NCBI RefSeq assembly: GCF_010726645.1 | Contig: NZ_AP022563.1 | Span: 4,030,001 to 4,094,000, forward strand | DNA: 64,000 nucleotides | Origin: Mycolicibacterium duvalii | Lineage (GTDB): Bacteria; Actinomycetota; Actinomycetes; Mycobacteriales; Mycobacteriaceae | Reading direction: 5' to 3' | Shown here: positions 8,294 through 16,958 of the stretch, piece by piece | How the letters are laid out: the number at the start of each line of letters is the position of its first letter | Position numbering within the stretch: the stretch's first letter is position 1 | Notes under the pieces: model-generated | Told to the model about the DNA's origin: nothing | Databases searched by the model: none | The model's input: only the letters and a program-made list of their open reading frames with translations | Made by a program: the position numbers and the translations under genes

Positions 8294-9157
8294 ATGGACA
8301 ACATCCGCGGCAAGACCATCGCGATCACCGGTGCCGCGCGGGGCATCGGCTACGCCACCGCAGAACACCTCCTCAAGCGCGGCGCGCGCGTCGTCATCGG
8401 CGACCGCGACGTCGCCCTCCAAGAGTCCTCGGTGGCCAGGCTGGGCAATCTCGGGCCGGTGTCGGGGTATCCGCTCGACGTCACCGACCGGGAGTCCTTC
8501 GCGACGTTCCTCGACAAGGCCCGCACCGACGGGGGCGGCCACATCGACGTCCTGATCAACAACGCCGGCGTCATGCCGATCGGCCCGTTCCTGGACCAGT
8601 CCGAGCAGGCCATCCGGTCGTCCATCGAGGTGAACCTCTACGGCGTCATCACCGGCTGCCAGCTGGTGCTGCCCGACATGATCGCCCGACGCCGCGGCCA
8701 CATCATCAACATCGCCTCGCTATCCGGTCTGATCCCGGTGCCCGGCCAGGTCGTCTACGTCGGCGCCAAGTTCGGTGTGGTCGGGTTGTCCGCGGCGCTG
8801 GCCGACGAGGTCGCTCCGCACGGCGTTGAAGTGTCGGTGGTGATGCCCCCGTTCACCCGCACCGAGCTGATCTCCGGCACGCGCGAGACCTCCGCGGTCA
8901 AGCCGGTCGAGCCAGAGCAGATCGCCGCCGCGGTCGCCAAGACACTCGACAAGCCCAAGACCCACGTGTCGGTGCCACCGGCGCTGCGCTTCACGGCTCA
9001 GGCCGCGCAGATGCTCGGCCCGCGGGGCCGCCGCTGGCTGAACAGGAAGCTCGGGCTCGACACTGTCTTCCTGGACTTCGACACCGCCCAGCGGCAGGGG
9101 TACGAGCAGCGCGCCCAATCCGCGCTGGGTGTAGTCGAGGGGCCGAAGCAGCCTTAG
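8294..9157 (+). CDS. Short-chain dehydrogenase/reductase
   Basis: A 287-residue classical SDR: cofactor motif TGAARGIG at about residues 13-20, NNAGV, and the catalytic YVGAK (Tyr-x-x-x-Lys) preceded by Ser in IASLSG. An acidic residue after beta-2 (IGDRD) suggests preference for NAD(H), but this is not certain. The substrate is unknown. The ATG at 8294 puts the Rossmann motif at the normal distance; the in-frame start at 8270 is less likely. The 3' end overlaps the converging gene by 4 bp. Confidence 0.85.
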   Translation: MDNIRGKTIAITGAARGIGYATAEHLLKRGARVVIGDRDVALQESSVARLGNLGPVSGYPLDVTDRESFATFLDKARTDGGGHIDVLINNAGVMPIGPFLDQSEQAIRSSIEVNLYGVITGCQLVLPDMIARRRGHIINIASLSGLIPVPGQVVYVGAKFGVVGLSAALADEVAPHGVEVSVVMPPFTRTELISGTRETSAVKPVEPEQIAAAVAKTLDKPKTHVSVPPALRFTAQAAQMLGPRGRRWLNRKLGLDTVFLDFDTAQRQGYEQRAQSALGVVEGPKQP

Positions 9158-9558
9158 CCGAAATCGGGTACCGGCTCACCGAGCCGGTAGGCCTCGATGA
9201 CGTCCAGGTACTCGAACAGCTCCTCCAGGCCGAACTGGTAATCATCGGCGGTGCCGACGAATATCACGTGCGCCGTCTCGCCGCCGTCCTCGGGCGTCAG
9301 CAGCACCACGGTGGCGTCGACGAGTTCGCCGGCGTCGGCGACGTCGGCATGCGACGCCGGCCAGAACCACACCACCCCCACGTCGTCGTCGGCCTCCTCG
9401 CTGAACATCCAGCCGCGTTCGGTCAGGCGAGCATCGAAGTCTTCGAGGTCCGCGGCGATCTGGAGTTCGTCGACGACCTGCGCAGGGAGCCAGGTCTGCT
9501 CGCGGGCAGCCTGACGCTTCCGGCGGCGGGCCTTCTTCTGCTCCGAACGCCGCGACAC
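9154..9558 (-). CDS. Conserved hypothetical protein downstream of metZ
   Basis: A 134-residue protein with a strongly basic start (SEQKKARRRKRQAAREQ) and an acidic C-terminal domain containing TERGWMFSEE and a final region LEELFEYLDVIEAYRLGEP. I cannot place it in a family with confidence; the alpha/beta pattern recalls small RNA-binding or RraB-like domains, but that is a guess. Its ATG at 9558 directly abuts the metZ stop codon (9559-9561), so it is the last gene of the marR-purT-metZ operon. Confidence 0.65.
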   Translation of the reverse strand: MSRRSEQKKARRRKRQAAREQTWLPAQVVDELQIAADLEDFDARLTERGWMFSEEADDDVGVVWFWPASHADVADAGELVDATVVLLTPEDGGETAHVIFVGTADDYQFGLEELFEYLDVIEAYRLGEPVPDFG

Positions 9559-10758
9559 TTATCCGAGCGCCCGGTCCAGATCGGCGATCAGGTCGTCGAC
9601 GCCTTCCAGCCCCACCGAGATCCGGACCACGCCGTCGCCCAGGCCGATCGCGGCGCGGCCCTCGGGCCCCATCGCGCGGTGGGTGGTGGTGGCCGGGTGG
9701 GTGATCAGCGACTTGGCATCGCCCAGGTTGTTGGAGATGTCGACGATCTGCAACTTGTCGAGCACCTCGAACGCACGCTCCTTGCTGCCGCCCTTGAGCT
9801 CGAACGTGATCACCGTTCCGCCGCCGGTCATCTGGCGCTTGGCCAGGTCGTACTGCGGATGTGAGGTCAGGAACGGGTAACGCACCCAGTTCACCGCGGC
9901 GTGCTGCTCGAGATACTCGGCGATGCGCTGCGCCGACGAATTCTGGTGTCCGACACGCAGAGCCAGCGTCTCCAGGCCTTTGAGCAGAGTCCACGCATTG
10001 AAGGGACTCAACCCGGGCCCGGTGTGGCGCATCAGCTTCTGCACCGGTTCGTCGATGAACTCCCGGCTGCCCAGGATCGCACCGCCGAGCACCCGTCCCT
10101 GACCGTCGATGTGCTTGGTGCCCGAGTACACCACCACATCGACGCCCAACGGGAAGCCCTGCTGCAGAATCGGGGTGGCGAAGACGTTGTCCAACACCAC
10201 CTTTGCGCCCGCGCCATGCGCCATCTCGGAGACGGCGGCGATGTCGACCAGCTGCTGCATCGGGTTGGACGGCGTTTCGAAGAACACCGCCTGCGTCGGG
10301 ACCGAGAGCGCCTCCTCCCACTGGGACAGGTCGTCGCCGTCGACGAACACCGTCTCCACTCCCCACCGGGGCAGGATCTCGTTGCAGACCACGAAGCAGG
10401 ACCCGAACAGGCTGCGCGCCGCGACCAGCCGGTCTCCGGCGGCCAGCAGCGCACCGAGGGCGGTGAACACCGCCGACATGCCCGTCGCGGTGGCGAAGCA
10501 GGCGGGCGCCCCCTCGATGAGGCGCAGCCGCTCCTCGAACATGGAGATGGTCGGGTTGCCGTACCGCGAATAGACGTAGCGGTCGATCTCGCCGGTGAAC
10601 GCCTGTTCGGCGGCCGCCGCACTCTCGTAGACGTAACCAGAGGTCAGGTACAGCGCCTCGGCGGTCTCTTCGAATCCCGAACGCAGCAGACCACCGCGCA
10701 CTCCGATGGTCTCCTGGCTGACGCCCTCGGGCAGCGGTTGTGGCGTCCGGATGCTCAT
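9559..10758 (-). CDS. metZ: O-succinylhomoserine sulfhydrylase
   Basis: A 399-residue PLP enzyme of the Cys/Met metabolism family that makes homocysteine directly from O-succinylhomoserine and sulfide. The family signature is present: YSRYGNPT, the PLP-stacking region TGMSAVF, and the Schiff-base lysine in YSGTKHIDGQGR. The ATG at 10758 overlaps the rhodanese stop (ATGA), so translation is coupled; the longer frame starts inside the upstream gene in the wrong frame. The neighbouring rhodanese could supply or handle sulfane sulfur. The order purT-membrane protein-rhodanese-metZ is as remembered for M. tuberculosis Rv0389-Rv0391. Confidence 0.95.
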   Translation of the reverse strand: MSIRTPQPLPEGVSQETIGVRGGLLRSGFEETAEALYLTSGYVYESAAAAEQAFTGEIDRYVYSRYGNPTISMFEERLRLIEGAPACFATATGMSAVFTALGALLAAGDRLVAARSLFGSCFVVCNEILPRWGVETVFVDGDDLSQWEEALSVPTQAVFFETPSNPMQQLVDIAAVSEMAHGAGAKVVLDNVFATPILQQGFPLGVDVVVYSGTKHIDGQGRVLGGAILGSREFIDEPVQKLMRHTGPGLSPFNAWTLLKGLETLALRVGHQNSSAQRIAEYLEQHAAVNWVRYPFLTSHPQYDLAKRQMTGGGTVITFELKGGSKERAFEVLDKLQIVDISNNLGDAKSLITHPATTTHRAMGPEGRAAIGLGDGVVRISVGLEGVDDLIADLDRALG

Positions 10759-11168
10759 GACTGCTTCCAGGGCAGCCCTACGGCCTTCCAGCCGGTCGTT
10801 CCCCGGTGCTTGTTCTCGTCGAGGTCGCCCTCGAAGCCGTCCAGGATGTTGTAGGACGGACCGATACCAACCTCGGTGGCAGCCTCGGCCGCGCCGATGG
10901 AACGGTTGCCCGAGCGGCACAGGAACACCACGGGCCGTTCACCCGGCGTGATCCCGGCGGCCTGCAGATCGTCGACGAAGCCGTCGTTGCGCGATCCGTC
11001 GGTCCGGTTCCATTCGATGAACACCGCGTCGCGCTGCAGCGCGGTCAGATCCGGTACCCCGACGAAGCGCCACTCGGCGTCGGTGCGAACATCGACGAGC
11101 ACGGCATCGGCATTCTCACTCAGCAGCTTCCATGCCTGCTCTGGGGTGATGTCTCCGGCATAACTCAC
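10755..11168 (-). CDS. Rhodanese-like sulfurtransferase domain protein
   Basis: A 137-residue single rhodanese domain: VLVDVRTDAEW, FIEWN and the active-site loop CRSGNRS with the catalytic Cys. The GTG at 11168 begins VSYAGDITPEQAWKLL, the normal N-terminus; the frame extending to 11444 is a shadow of the upstream gene. The domain moves sulfane sulfur or detects sulfur species. It is translationally coupled to metZ (ATGA), which argues for a role in sulfur delivery or protection in homocysteine synthesis. Confidence 0.9.
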   Translation of the reverse strand: MSYAGDITPEQAWKLLSENADAVLVDVRTDAEWRFVGVPDLTALQRDAVFIEWNRTDGSRNDGFVDDLQAAGITPGERPVVFLCRSGNRSIGAAEAATEVGIGPSYNILDGFEGDLDENKHRGTTGWKAVGLPWKQS

Positions 11169-11187
11169 GGTCGGAAGTGTCGCACAG

Positions 11188-11628
11188 CTAGCTCGGACCG
11201 GGCGAACAGACCTTCCAGCCGCCACCCTCGCGCACGAAGGTGGTCGGCACGGTTTCCTTGGCCTCGCGGTTGCTGTCGAAGTAGTAGGTGACATCCGCGG
11301 TGGCCCGGTCGCCCTCGATGACGACGGCATCCACGCGCTCCACCACCCGGTTGCCACGCTGCGACTCCGATTCGCGTTGCCGGTCAAGGACTTCGGACTC
11401 GCTGCGATGCAAGGCGACGCACGAGTACGACCTGAAATCGGCATAATCGAGTCGCTGCAACGCGTCGTTCTGGCCTGCCGCGACGCGCGCTATCTGCTGC
11501 TCTTCGGTGAGTCCGTCGCCGGAGAACACGTTGAACAGCCAGATTGCGATCACGACGGCGACGATGATGGCCAACGCCCCCAGGAACGGGCCGGCGCTGG
11601 AGCCGGTGGACTCCTCGGACTCGGTCAT
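11188..11628 (-). CDS. Single-pass membrane protein with NTF2-like outer domain
   Basis: A 146-residue protein: short cytoplasmic tail, one transmembrane helix (about residues 15-36), then a domain with TEEQQIARVAAGQND, DFRSYSCVALH and a closing GGGWKVCSPG. The pattern of helix, two Cys and terminal W-K-V-C resembles the longer protein at 22955-23716, so both probably share an NTF2/DUF4878-like extracytoplasmic domain with a disulfide. Function is unknown. Its ATG overlaps the purT stop (ATGA), so it is coupled within the purT-metZ operon. Confidence 0.75.
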   Translation of the reverse strand: MTESEESTGSSAGPFLGALAIIVAVVIAIWLFNVFSGDGLTEEQQIARVAAGQNDALQRLDYADFRSYSCVALHRSESEVLDRQRESESQRGNRVVERVDAVVIEGDRATADVTYYFDSNREAKETVPTTFVREGGGWKVCSPGPS

Positions 11629-12863
11629 CGATGGCTCCGCAGGACGGCGGCGATGCGGCGGACCCGGTCGCGCGCGACGATCACGTCCGGCGCGGTTGCG
11701 GTGGCGACCGTGGCCCAGGGTCGCCCGGCAGACTGGTCGGTCCCGCGGAAGACCCGGACATCGCTCTCGGCCACCGCCAGCGCCTCGGCCAGTTCCCGGC
11801 GCCGGGTCTCGCCGGCGACCGCGACGGTAGAGGCACCTTCGACGGCCCTGTAGGTCACCTCGACCGCGCTGGGGGAGATCATGATCGTGTCCACCGGCAG
11901 ACCGAGGATGGCCCGGGCGTGCAACTCGAACTCCGAGAGCCGCTGCGACCGCAAGGTGACCAGCCCGGTGTCATGCGGGCGGGGTCGGACGTCGGCGAAG
12001 TACACCTCGTCTCCGCGCACCAGCAACTCCACGGCGAACAGGCCGCGGCCGCCCAGCGAGTTCACGATGCGGGCCGCGATCGATTTCGCCGCGTCCAGCG
12101 CAGCCGCGGACAGTTGTTGGGGCTGCCACGCCTCCACGGTGTCGCCGTCGAGTTCGTGGTGGCCGATCGGCTCGAAGAAAGACACGGCCGGGCCGGCGGG
12201 ACCCGTCGTGCGCACGGTCAACAGCGTCACCTCGACGTCGACCTCGACGACGGACTCGGCCATCACCCGGTGCAGACTCAGCCGACCGCCGGCGACAGCG
12301 CGGCGCCAGGCGGGTTCGATGTCGTCGGGCCGCAGCAGCACCGACTGCCCCTCCCCGGGTGCTGCCGCGACGGGCTTGACCACCAGCGGGAAGCCGGCGT
12401 GCTTGGCGACCGCCCCCAATTCCTCGACCGATCCGGCGAACCAGAACGGAGCGGTAGGCAGTCCCAGCTCGTCGGCGGCCAGCCGTCGCAGTCCCTCGCC
12501 GTCCAGCGACAGGCGGACGCTGCGCGGGGTCGGGAACACCTCGACCTCGGCGCGTTCGGCCACCGCGATCAACGCGTCGGTGGCCACAGCGCCGGTGTCG
12601 GCGACGACGATGTCGGGCTTCTCCGCGTCGATCAACGCCGTCAGAGCCGCGCCGTCCGTGAGGGTGAGGACCGCCGAGCGGTCGGCCACGGTGTGGGCCG
12701 GCGCGTCTGGGTACTCGTCCGCGGCGATGACCTCAGCGCCCAGGTGCTGGAACGCCAGCACCAGTTCGCGGCTGCGTTCGCCTGCTCCGAGCAGCAGGAC
12801 CGTGGCCGTGGCACGGCCCGCCGCGTGTTCGGCGGGCGCGCCGCCGTCCGTCGTGTCACTCAT
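11625..12863 (-). CDS. purT: Formate-dependent phosphoribosylglycinamide formyltransferase
   Basis: A 412-residue ATP-grasp enzyme that formylates GAR using formate and ATP in purine synthesis. Visible: N-terminal VLLLGAGERSRELVLAFQ, the ATP-grasp lysine region FPLVVKPVAAAPGEGQS, and the metal/ATP-binding LFAVELLVRGDEVYFADVRPRPHDTGLVT, as in PurT. The ATG at 12863 overlaps the MarR stop (ATGA) and the gene's own stop overlaps the next start, so it is coupled on both sides. Control of a purine gene by a MarR regulator is unusual; it may simply be a product of gene order. Confidence 0.92.
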   Translation of the reverse strand: MSDTTDGGAPAEHAAGRATATVLLLGAGERSRELVLAFQHLGAEVIAADEYPDAPAHTVADRSAVLTLTDGAALTALIDAEKPDIVVADTGAVATDALIAVAERAEVEVFPTPRSVRLSLDGEGLRRLAADELGLPTAPFWFAGSVEELGAVAKHAGFPLVVKPVAAAPGEGQSVLLRPDDIEPAWRRAVAGGRLSLHRVMAESVVEVDVEVTLLTVRTTGPAGPAVSFFEPIGHHELDGDTVEAWQPQQLSAAALDAAKSIAARIVNSLGGRGLFAVELLVRGDEVYFADVRPRPHDTGLVTLRSQRLSEFELHARAILGLPVDTIMISPSAVEVTYRAVEGASTVAVAGETRRRELAEALAVAESDVRVFRGTDQSAGRPWATVATATAPDVIVARDRVRRIAAVLRSHR

Positions 12864-13390
12864 CGACGACCAAGCCTGCCAGACCCGGGCGGCCCGTGGG
12901 ACACACCGGGCTCGGGGTCGGTGTCCAACTGCGCCCGGAACTGCGCCATCGCGTCGATCAACGCGCCGAACACCCGGTGCGCCGCGCGCAAATCGCTGTC
13001 GGGCAGCCCGGACAGAGCGGCATGGGTGTGCCGCTCCAACGGGGTGAAGAATTCGCGCGCCACGGCCCTTCCGTGGTCGGCGACGCGCAGCATCACCTTG
13101 CGCCGGTCGTCCGGGTCAGTCCCGCGCAACAGGTGGCCTGACCCGATCATCCGCTCGACGAGGTAGGTGACCGCCGCTCCGGACACTCCGAGGCGTCGGC
13201 TGAGCTCCCCCGCCGTCAGCGGTCGGCCGGCCGACTCGGCCACCATGACGTGCAGCAGTGCGCGGAAATCCGTGGTCGTCAGCGTGTGCAGATCGGCGAA
13301 GTCGTGGCCGATCTGGTCAGATGCCGCACTCAGTGCCCGCACGTCCGCGGCCACCAGCGCCTCCAGCCCCGCCCGGTCGATGTCGTCCAC
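12860..13390 (-). CDS. MarR-family transcriptional regulator
   Basis: A 176-residue winged-helix regulator with TAGELSRRLGVSGAAVTYLVERM as helix-turn-helix and the DPDDRRKVMLRV wing. It is divergent from the RND exporter-P450-ferredoxin operon across a 55-bp AT-rich gap that holds a perfect palindrome (13416-13430), and it is translationally coupled to purT. The layout of a MarR gene divergent from an exporter is the usual one for self- and exporter-repression relieved by a small-molecule ligand. Confidence 0.88.
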   Translation of the reverse strand: MDDIDRAGLEALVAADVRALSAASDQIGHDFADLHTLTTTDFRALLHVMVAESAGRPLTAGELSRRLGVSGAAVTYLVERMIGSGHLLRGTDPDDRRKVMLRVADHGRAVAREFFTPLERHTHAALSGLPDSDLRAAHRVFGALIDAMAQFRAQLDTDPEPGVSHGPPGSGRLGRR

Positions 13391-13415
13391 ACTGCAACCC
13401 TATCGAATTTCAATT

Positions 13416-13430
13416 GATTAATTATTAATC
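13416..13430. promoter_or_regulatory. Candidate MarR operator palindrome
   Basis: GATTAAT-T-ATTAATC: perfect 7-bp arms around one base, in the 55-bp AT-rich gap between marR and the exporter gene. The position lets one dimer control both divergent promoters. Confidence 0.65.
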
Positions 13431-13445
13431 TTCTGAAATATTGGA

Positions 13446-15494
13446 GTGATGTCCCGTCGTTTCTCTTGGCTGCTCGCCCTGGTCATCGTGGCCCTGTCCG
13501 GCGCTCTGATGGGTCTGGTCGGCGGTGGCGACTCGAGTTCGCAGTCCCCTGTTGCGGTTCCGGCGGGGGCGGAATCCGCGCGCGCCGACACGGTCCGGTC
13601 GGAGTTCCCCGGCGGAGACCGGGTACCCGCGATCCTGGTCGTCACACGTGCGGACGGGTCGACCCTCACGTCGCAGGACCTCGCGGCCGTCGACGCGGCA
13701 CGCGAGCGGATGTTCGCCGTCGCCGACGCGGACTCCGCACCGCCGTCGGGTCCGCCGCGGGTGGTCTCCGAGGACGGCGAGGCGGCGGTCGTGACCGTTC
13801 CGCTGAGCAGTGAGCTGTCCGGCTTCGCGCTGACCGACAAGGTCGAGGAACTGCGCAGCGCGGCGGGCGAGGGGCTGCCGACGGATCTACGCGCCGAGGT
13901 CACCGGCGGGCCCGCATTCGGCGCCGACATCGCGAACTCGTTCTCCGGTGCCAACTTCACCCTGCTGGCGGTCACGGCCACCGTGGTGGCGCTGCTGCTG
14001 ATCATCACCTACCGGTCACCGGTGCTGTGGCTGGCGCCGCTGCTCGTGATCGGGTTCGCCGACCGGGTCGCCGCAGTGCTCGGCACGGCGGTCGCCCAAC
14101 TGTTCGACATGACTCCCGACGGCTCGACGTCGGGCATCACCAGCGTGCTGGTCTTCGGGGCCGGCACGAACTATGCGCTGCTGCTGATCTCGCGGTATCG
14201 CGAGGAGTTGGGCCGCAGAGAGTCTCACTGGGAGGCACTGGACACGGCGGTGCGCCGCGCCGGCCCGGCCATTGTCGCCAGCAACGCCACCGTGGTGTTG
14301 GCGCTGTTGACGCTGCTGCTGGCCGTCGCACCGAGCACCCGCAGCCTCGGCGTGCAGGCCGCGTCCGGGTTGGTGGTCGCCGCCGTGTTCGTGCTGCTGG
14401 TGCTGCCGCCGCTGCTCGGCGTGTTCGGCCGGAAGTTGTTCTGGCCCTTCATTCCCCGCCTCGGGGACCGCGCCCTGACCGATGCCGGCATCTGGCACCG
14501 GATCGCCGCCGGGGTGGCCCGGCGCCCGGCTGCCGTCGCGGCGGTGGCCATCGGCGCGCTCGCGGTGCTGTGCACGGGTCTGTTCGGCACCCCCGTGGGC
14601 CTGTCGCAGACCGAGCAGTTCCGCGTCGAGGCCGAATCGGTGAACGGCTTCGAGACGTTGTCTGCACATTTCCCCAGCGGGGTGACCGACCCGACGCGGG
14701 TGATCGCCTCCACCGACCGCAGCGCGGACGTGCAGCGGGCCATCACCGAGACACCCGGAGTGGTGTCGGCCAACCCCGCCGGTACGTCGCCGGACGGGTT
14801 GACGCAGTGGTCGGTGGTGCTGGCCGCCGAGCCCGCCTCCGACGAAGCGTTCGACACCATCGACGCGCTGCGCGACAACGTCCACGGCGCCGACGAGCAG
14901 GCCCTGGTCGGCGGCTCCGACGCCAAGGCGCGCGACGCGGCTGCGGCGGCCGCGCACGACCGGGCCGTGGTGATACCGGCAATCCTGATCGTGGTGCTGG
15001 CGGTGCTGTACGTGCTGCTGCGCGCCGCGCTGGCCCCGCTGATCCTGGTCGCGGTCACCGTGCTGAGCGCGCTGGCCGCGCTGGGCCTCGGCGGCTGGGC
15101 CAGCGTGCACGTGTTCGGGTTCCCCGGCCTGGACGTCACCGCACCGCTGTTCGCGTTCCTGTTCCTGGTGGCCCTCGGCGTGGACTACACGATCTTCCTC
15201 GTCACCCGGGCCCGCGAGGAGACACCCGAGCACGGGACCCGCGACGGCATCGTGCGGGCGGTGTCGGCCACCGGGGCCGTCATCACCAGCGCCGGCATCG
15301 TGCTGGCCTCGGTGTTCTGCGTGCTCGGTGTGCTGCCGCTGATCGTGCTGACCCAGATCGGCATCATCGTGGGCCTGGGCATCCTGCTCGACACGTTCGT
15401 CGTGCGCACGGTGATCATCCCGGCCCTGTTCACGCTGATCGGCCCGAAGGTCTGGTGGCCGGCCCTGCGCGGAGACCGTAACGTCGACGCATGA
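13446..15494 (+). CDS. RND-superfamily (MmpL-type) membrane transporter
   Basis: A 682-residue protein with one N-terminal helix, a periplasmic loop, a block of about five helices, a second large periplasmic loop (about residues 385-505) and a final helix block; this is the doubled MMPL layout but shorter than classical 900-plus-residue MmpL lipid exporters. Typical motifs are GAGTNYALLLISRYREEL and GVDYTIFLVTRAREE, with Asp/Tyr pairs of the proton relay. It begins with GTG at 13446 (ATG at 13449 is an alternative). The P450 gene overlaps its stop (ATGA), suggesting the exported compound is oxidised by that P450. Confidence 0.88.
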   Translation: MMSRRFSWLLALVIVALSGALMGLVGGGDSSSQSPVAVPAGAESARADTVRSEFPGGDRVPAILVVTRADGSTLTSQDLAAVDAARERMFAVADADSAPPSGPPRVVSEDGEAAVVTVPLSSELSGFALTDKVEELRSAAGEGLPTDLRAEVTGGPAFGADIANSFSGANFTLLAVTATVVALLLIITYRSPVLWLAPLLVIGFADRVAAVLGTAVAQLFDMTPDGSTSGITSVLVFGAGTNYALLLISRYREELGRRESHWEALDTAVRRAGPAIVASNATVVLALLTLLLAVAPSTRSLGVQAASGLVVAAVFVLLVLPPLLGVFGRKLFWPFIPRLGDRALTDAGIWHRIAAGVARRPAAVAAVAIGALAVLCTGLFGTPVGLSQTEQFRVEAESVNGFETLSAHFPSGVTDPTRVIASTDRSADVQRAITETPGVVSANPAGTSPDGLTQWSVVLAAEPASDEAFDTIDALRDNVHGADEQALVGGSDAKARDAAAAAAHDRAVVIPAILIVVLAVLYVLLRAALAPLILVAVTVLSALAALGLGGWASVHVFGFPGLDVTAPLFAFLFLVALGVDYTIFLVTRAREETPEHGTRDGIVRAVSATGAVITSAGIVLASVFCVLGVLPLIVLTQIGIIVGLGILLDTFVVRTVIIPALFTLIGPKVWWPALRGDRNVDA

Positions 15495-16705
15495 CCGAGG
15501 CCCGCACGGCCGGCCCGCCGCTGCCGCCACTGCACATGCGCCGCGACGGCCTGGAGCCGGTCGCCGGGCTGCGGGAGTTGCGGCAGGACACCGGCGTGGC
15601 GATGGTGACGGGCGCGTTCGGCGTGCCGGTGTACCTGGTGACGCGGTACGACGACGTCAAGGCCGTGCTGTCCGACCATCATCGTTTCTCCAACCGTCGC
15701 CCGCCGGGTGCGGTGGCGCCCGGGAGCGGGGTCGACGAGGACGAGCTCACCCGCGCCCGGTCGGGCAACCTGCTGGCGCTCGACCCGCCCGAGCACCAAC
15801 GGCTGCGTCGCATGCTCACCGGCGAGTTCACGTTGCGGCGGATGAAGCGCCTGCAGCCGCGCATTGTCGAGATCGTCAACGATGCGCTCGACGCCATGGC
15901 TGCCGCGGGTCCGCCCGCCGACCTGGTCGAACACTTCGCGCTCCCTGTTCCGTCGCTGGTGATCTGTGAGCTGCTCGGCGTGCCCTACGCTGACCGCGCC
16001 GATTTCCAGCGGCGCAGCGCCCGTCAGCTCAACCTGTCGATCCCGATCCCGGAACGTCTGCAACTGCAGCGGGAGGGCCGCGACTACATGGGGACGCTGG
16101 TGGCCGCGGCCCGGTCCGAACCCCGGGACGACATCCTCGGCATGTTGATCCGTGAGCACGGCGCGGATCTCACCGACGACGAATTGATCGGCATTGCGAG
16201 CCTGCTGTTGCTGGCCGGCCACGAGACGACGTCGAACATGCTGGCGCTGGGAACGTTGACGCTGCTGCGTCACCCCGACCAGCTCGCGGCCGTGCGCGAC
16301 GACCCCGCCGCGGTGGCGCCCGCGATCGAGGAGCTGATGCGCTGGCTGTCGATCGTGCATACCGCGATCCCGCGGCTGGCCACCACCGACGTCGAGGTCG
16401 CCGGCGTCCGGATACCGGCCGGGTCGCTGGTCTTCGCCTCTCTGCCGTCGGCAAACCGCGACCCCGAATTCATCGACCGCCCCGACGTTTTCGATATCAA
16501 CCGCGGTGCGCTGGGGCACGTGGGCTTCGGACACGGGGTGCATCACTGTCTGGGGGCTCCGCTGGCCCGGATGGAGATGGCGACCGCTTTCCCGGCGCTG
16601 CTGCGGCGGTTCCCGGCGCTGCGACTGGCCGAGGACTTCGCCGATGTGCAGTTCCGCAGCTTCCATTTCATCTACGGTCTGGCATCGTTGAAGGTCACGT
16701 GGTGA
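15491..16705 (+). CDS. Cytochrome P450
   Basis: A 404-residue soluble P450. The I-helix oxygen-binding motif reads LLAGHETTSNML, the K-helix ExxR is EELMR in AIEELMRWL, and the heme loop is FGHGVHHCLGAPLARMEM with the ligand Cys. A helix-C heme contact HQRLRRML is present. It lies in an operon with an RND transporter upstream (4-bp overlap) and a ferredoxin 33 bp downstream, its likely electron donor. Substrate class is unknown; the exporter context suggests a lipid or xenobiotic. Confidence 0.95.
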   Translation: MTEARTAGPPLPPLHMRRDGLEPVAGLRELRQDTGVAMVTGAFGVPVYLVTRYDDVKAVLSDHHRFSNRRPPGAVAPGSGVDEDELTRARSGNLLALDPPEHQRLRRMLTGEFTLRRMKRLQPRIVEIVNDALDAMAAAGPPADLVEHFALPVPSLVICELLGVPYADRADFQRRSARQLNLSIPIPERLQLQREGRDYMGTLVAAARSEPRDDILGMLIREHGADLTDDELIGIASLLLLAGHETTSNMLALGTLTLLRHPDQLAAVRDDPAAVAPAIEELMRWLSIVHTAIPRLATTDVEVAGVRIPAGSLVFASLPSANRDPEFIDRPDVFDINRGALGHVGFGHGVHHCLGAPLARMEMATAFPALLRRFPALRLAEDFADVQFRSFHFIYGLASLKVTW

Positions 16706-16738
16706 TCTTGGGGCGCACGGCGCGCAAGGGAGATTGAG

Positions 16739-16948
16739 ATGAGTTCCGAGGAACGCAAGCGGGTGGGCGCCGAACGCGAGTTCTGCATTCAAGCGGGCAA
16801 CTGCGTGATGGTGGCCGGCGAGGTCTTCGACCAGGACGACGACGGCATCGTCGTGGTGCTCACCGAGGAGGTGACGGGCGAGTCGATCGAGCATGCCCGC
16901 GACGCCATCAACCTGTGCCCCGCCAACGCGCTGCGCTTCGAGGAGTGA
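16739..16948 (+). CDS. Ferredoxin, 3Fe-4S-type, P450 partner
   Basis: A 69-residue ferredoxin. The cluster motif reads CIQAGNC with Ala where a fourth ligand would be, plus a distal LCPANA, giving three cysteines in the pattern of P450-linked 3Fe-4S ferredoxins. The body VFDQDDDGIVVVL is typical. The start is supported by AAGGGAG 8-9 nt upstream of the ATG. It transfers electrons to the adjacent P450 from a reductase encoded elsewhere. Confidence 0.92.
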   Translation: MSSEERKRVGAEREFCIQAGNCVMVAGEVFDQDDDGIVVVLTEEVTGESIEHARDAINLCPANALRFEE

Positions 16949-16958
16949 CGGGACGCTC

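Noticed and set aside
10759..10920. Longer metZ start at 10920
   Set aside because: This stretch is the rhodanese gene read in another frame; the ATG at 10758 gives the ATGA overlap and the normal MetZ N-terminus.
14016..15530. A 504-codon minus-strand frame opposite the RND transporter
   Set aside because: Rich in Gln/His/Arg/Asp with no domain; the plus strand encodes a full transporter with clear membrane segments.
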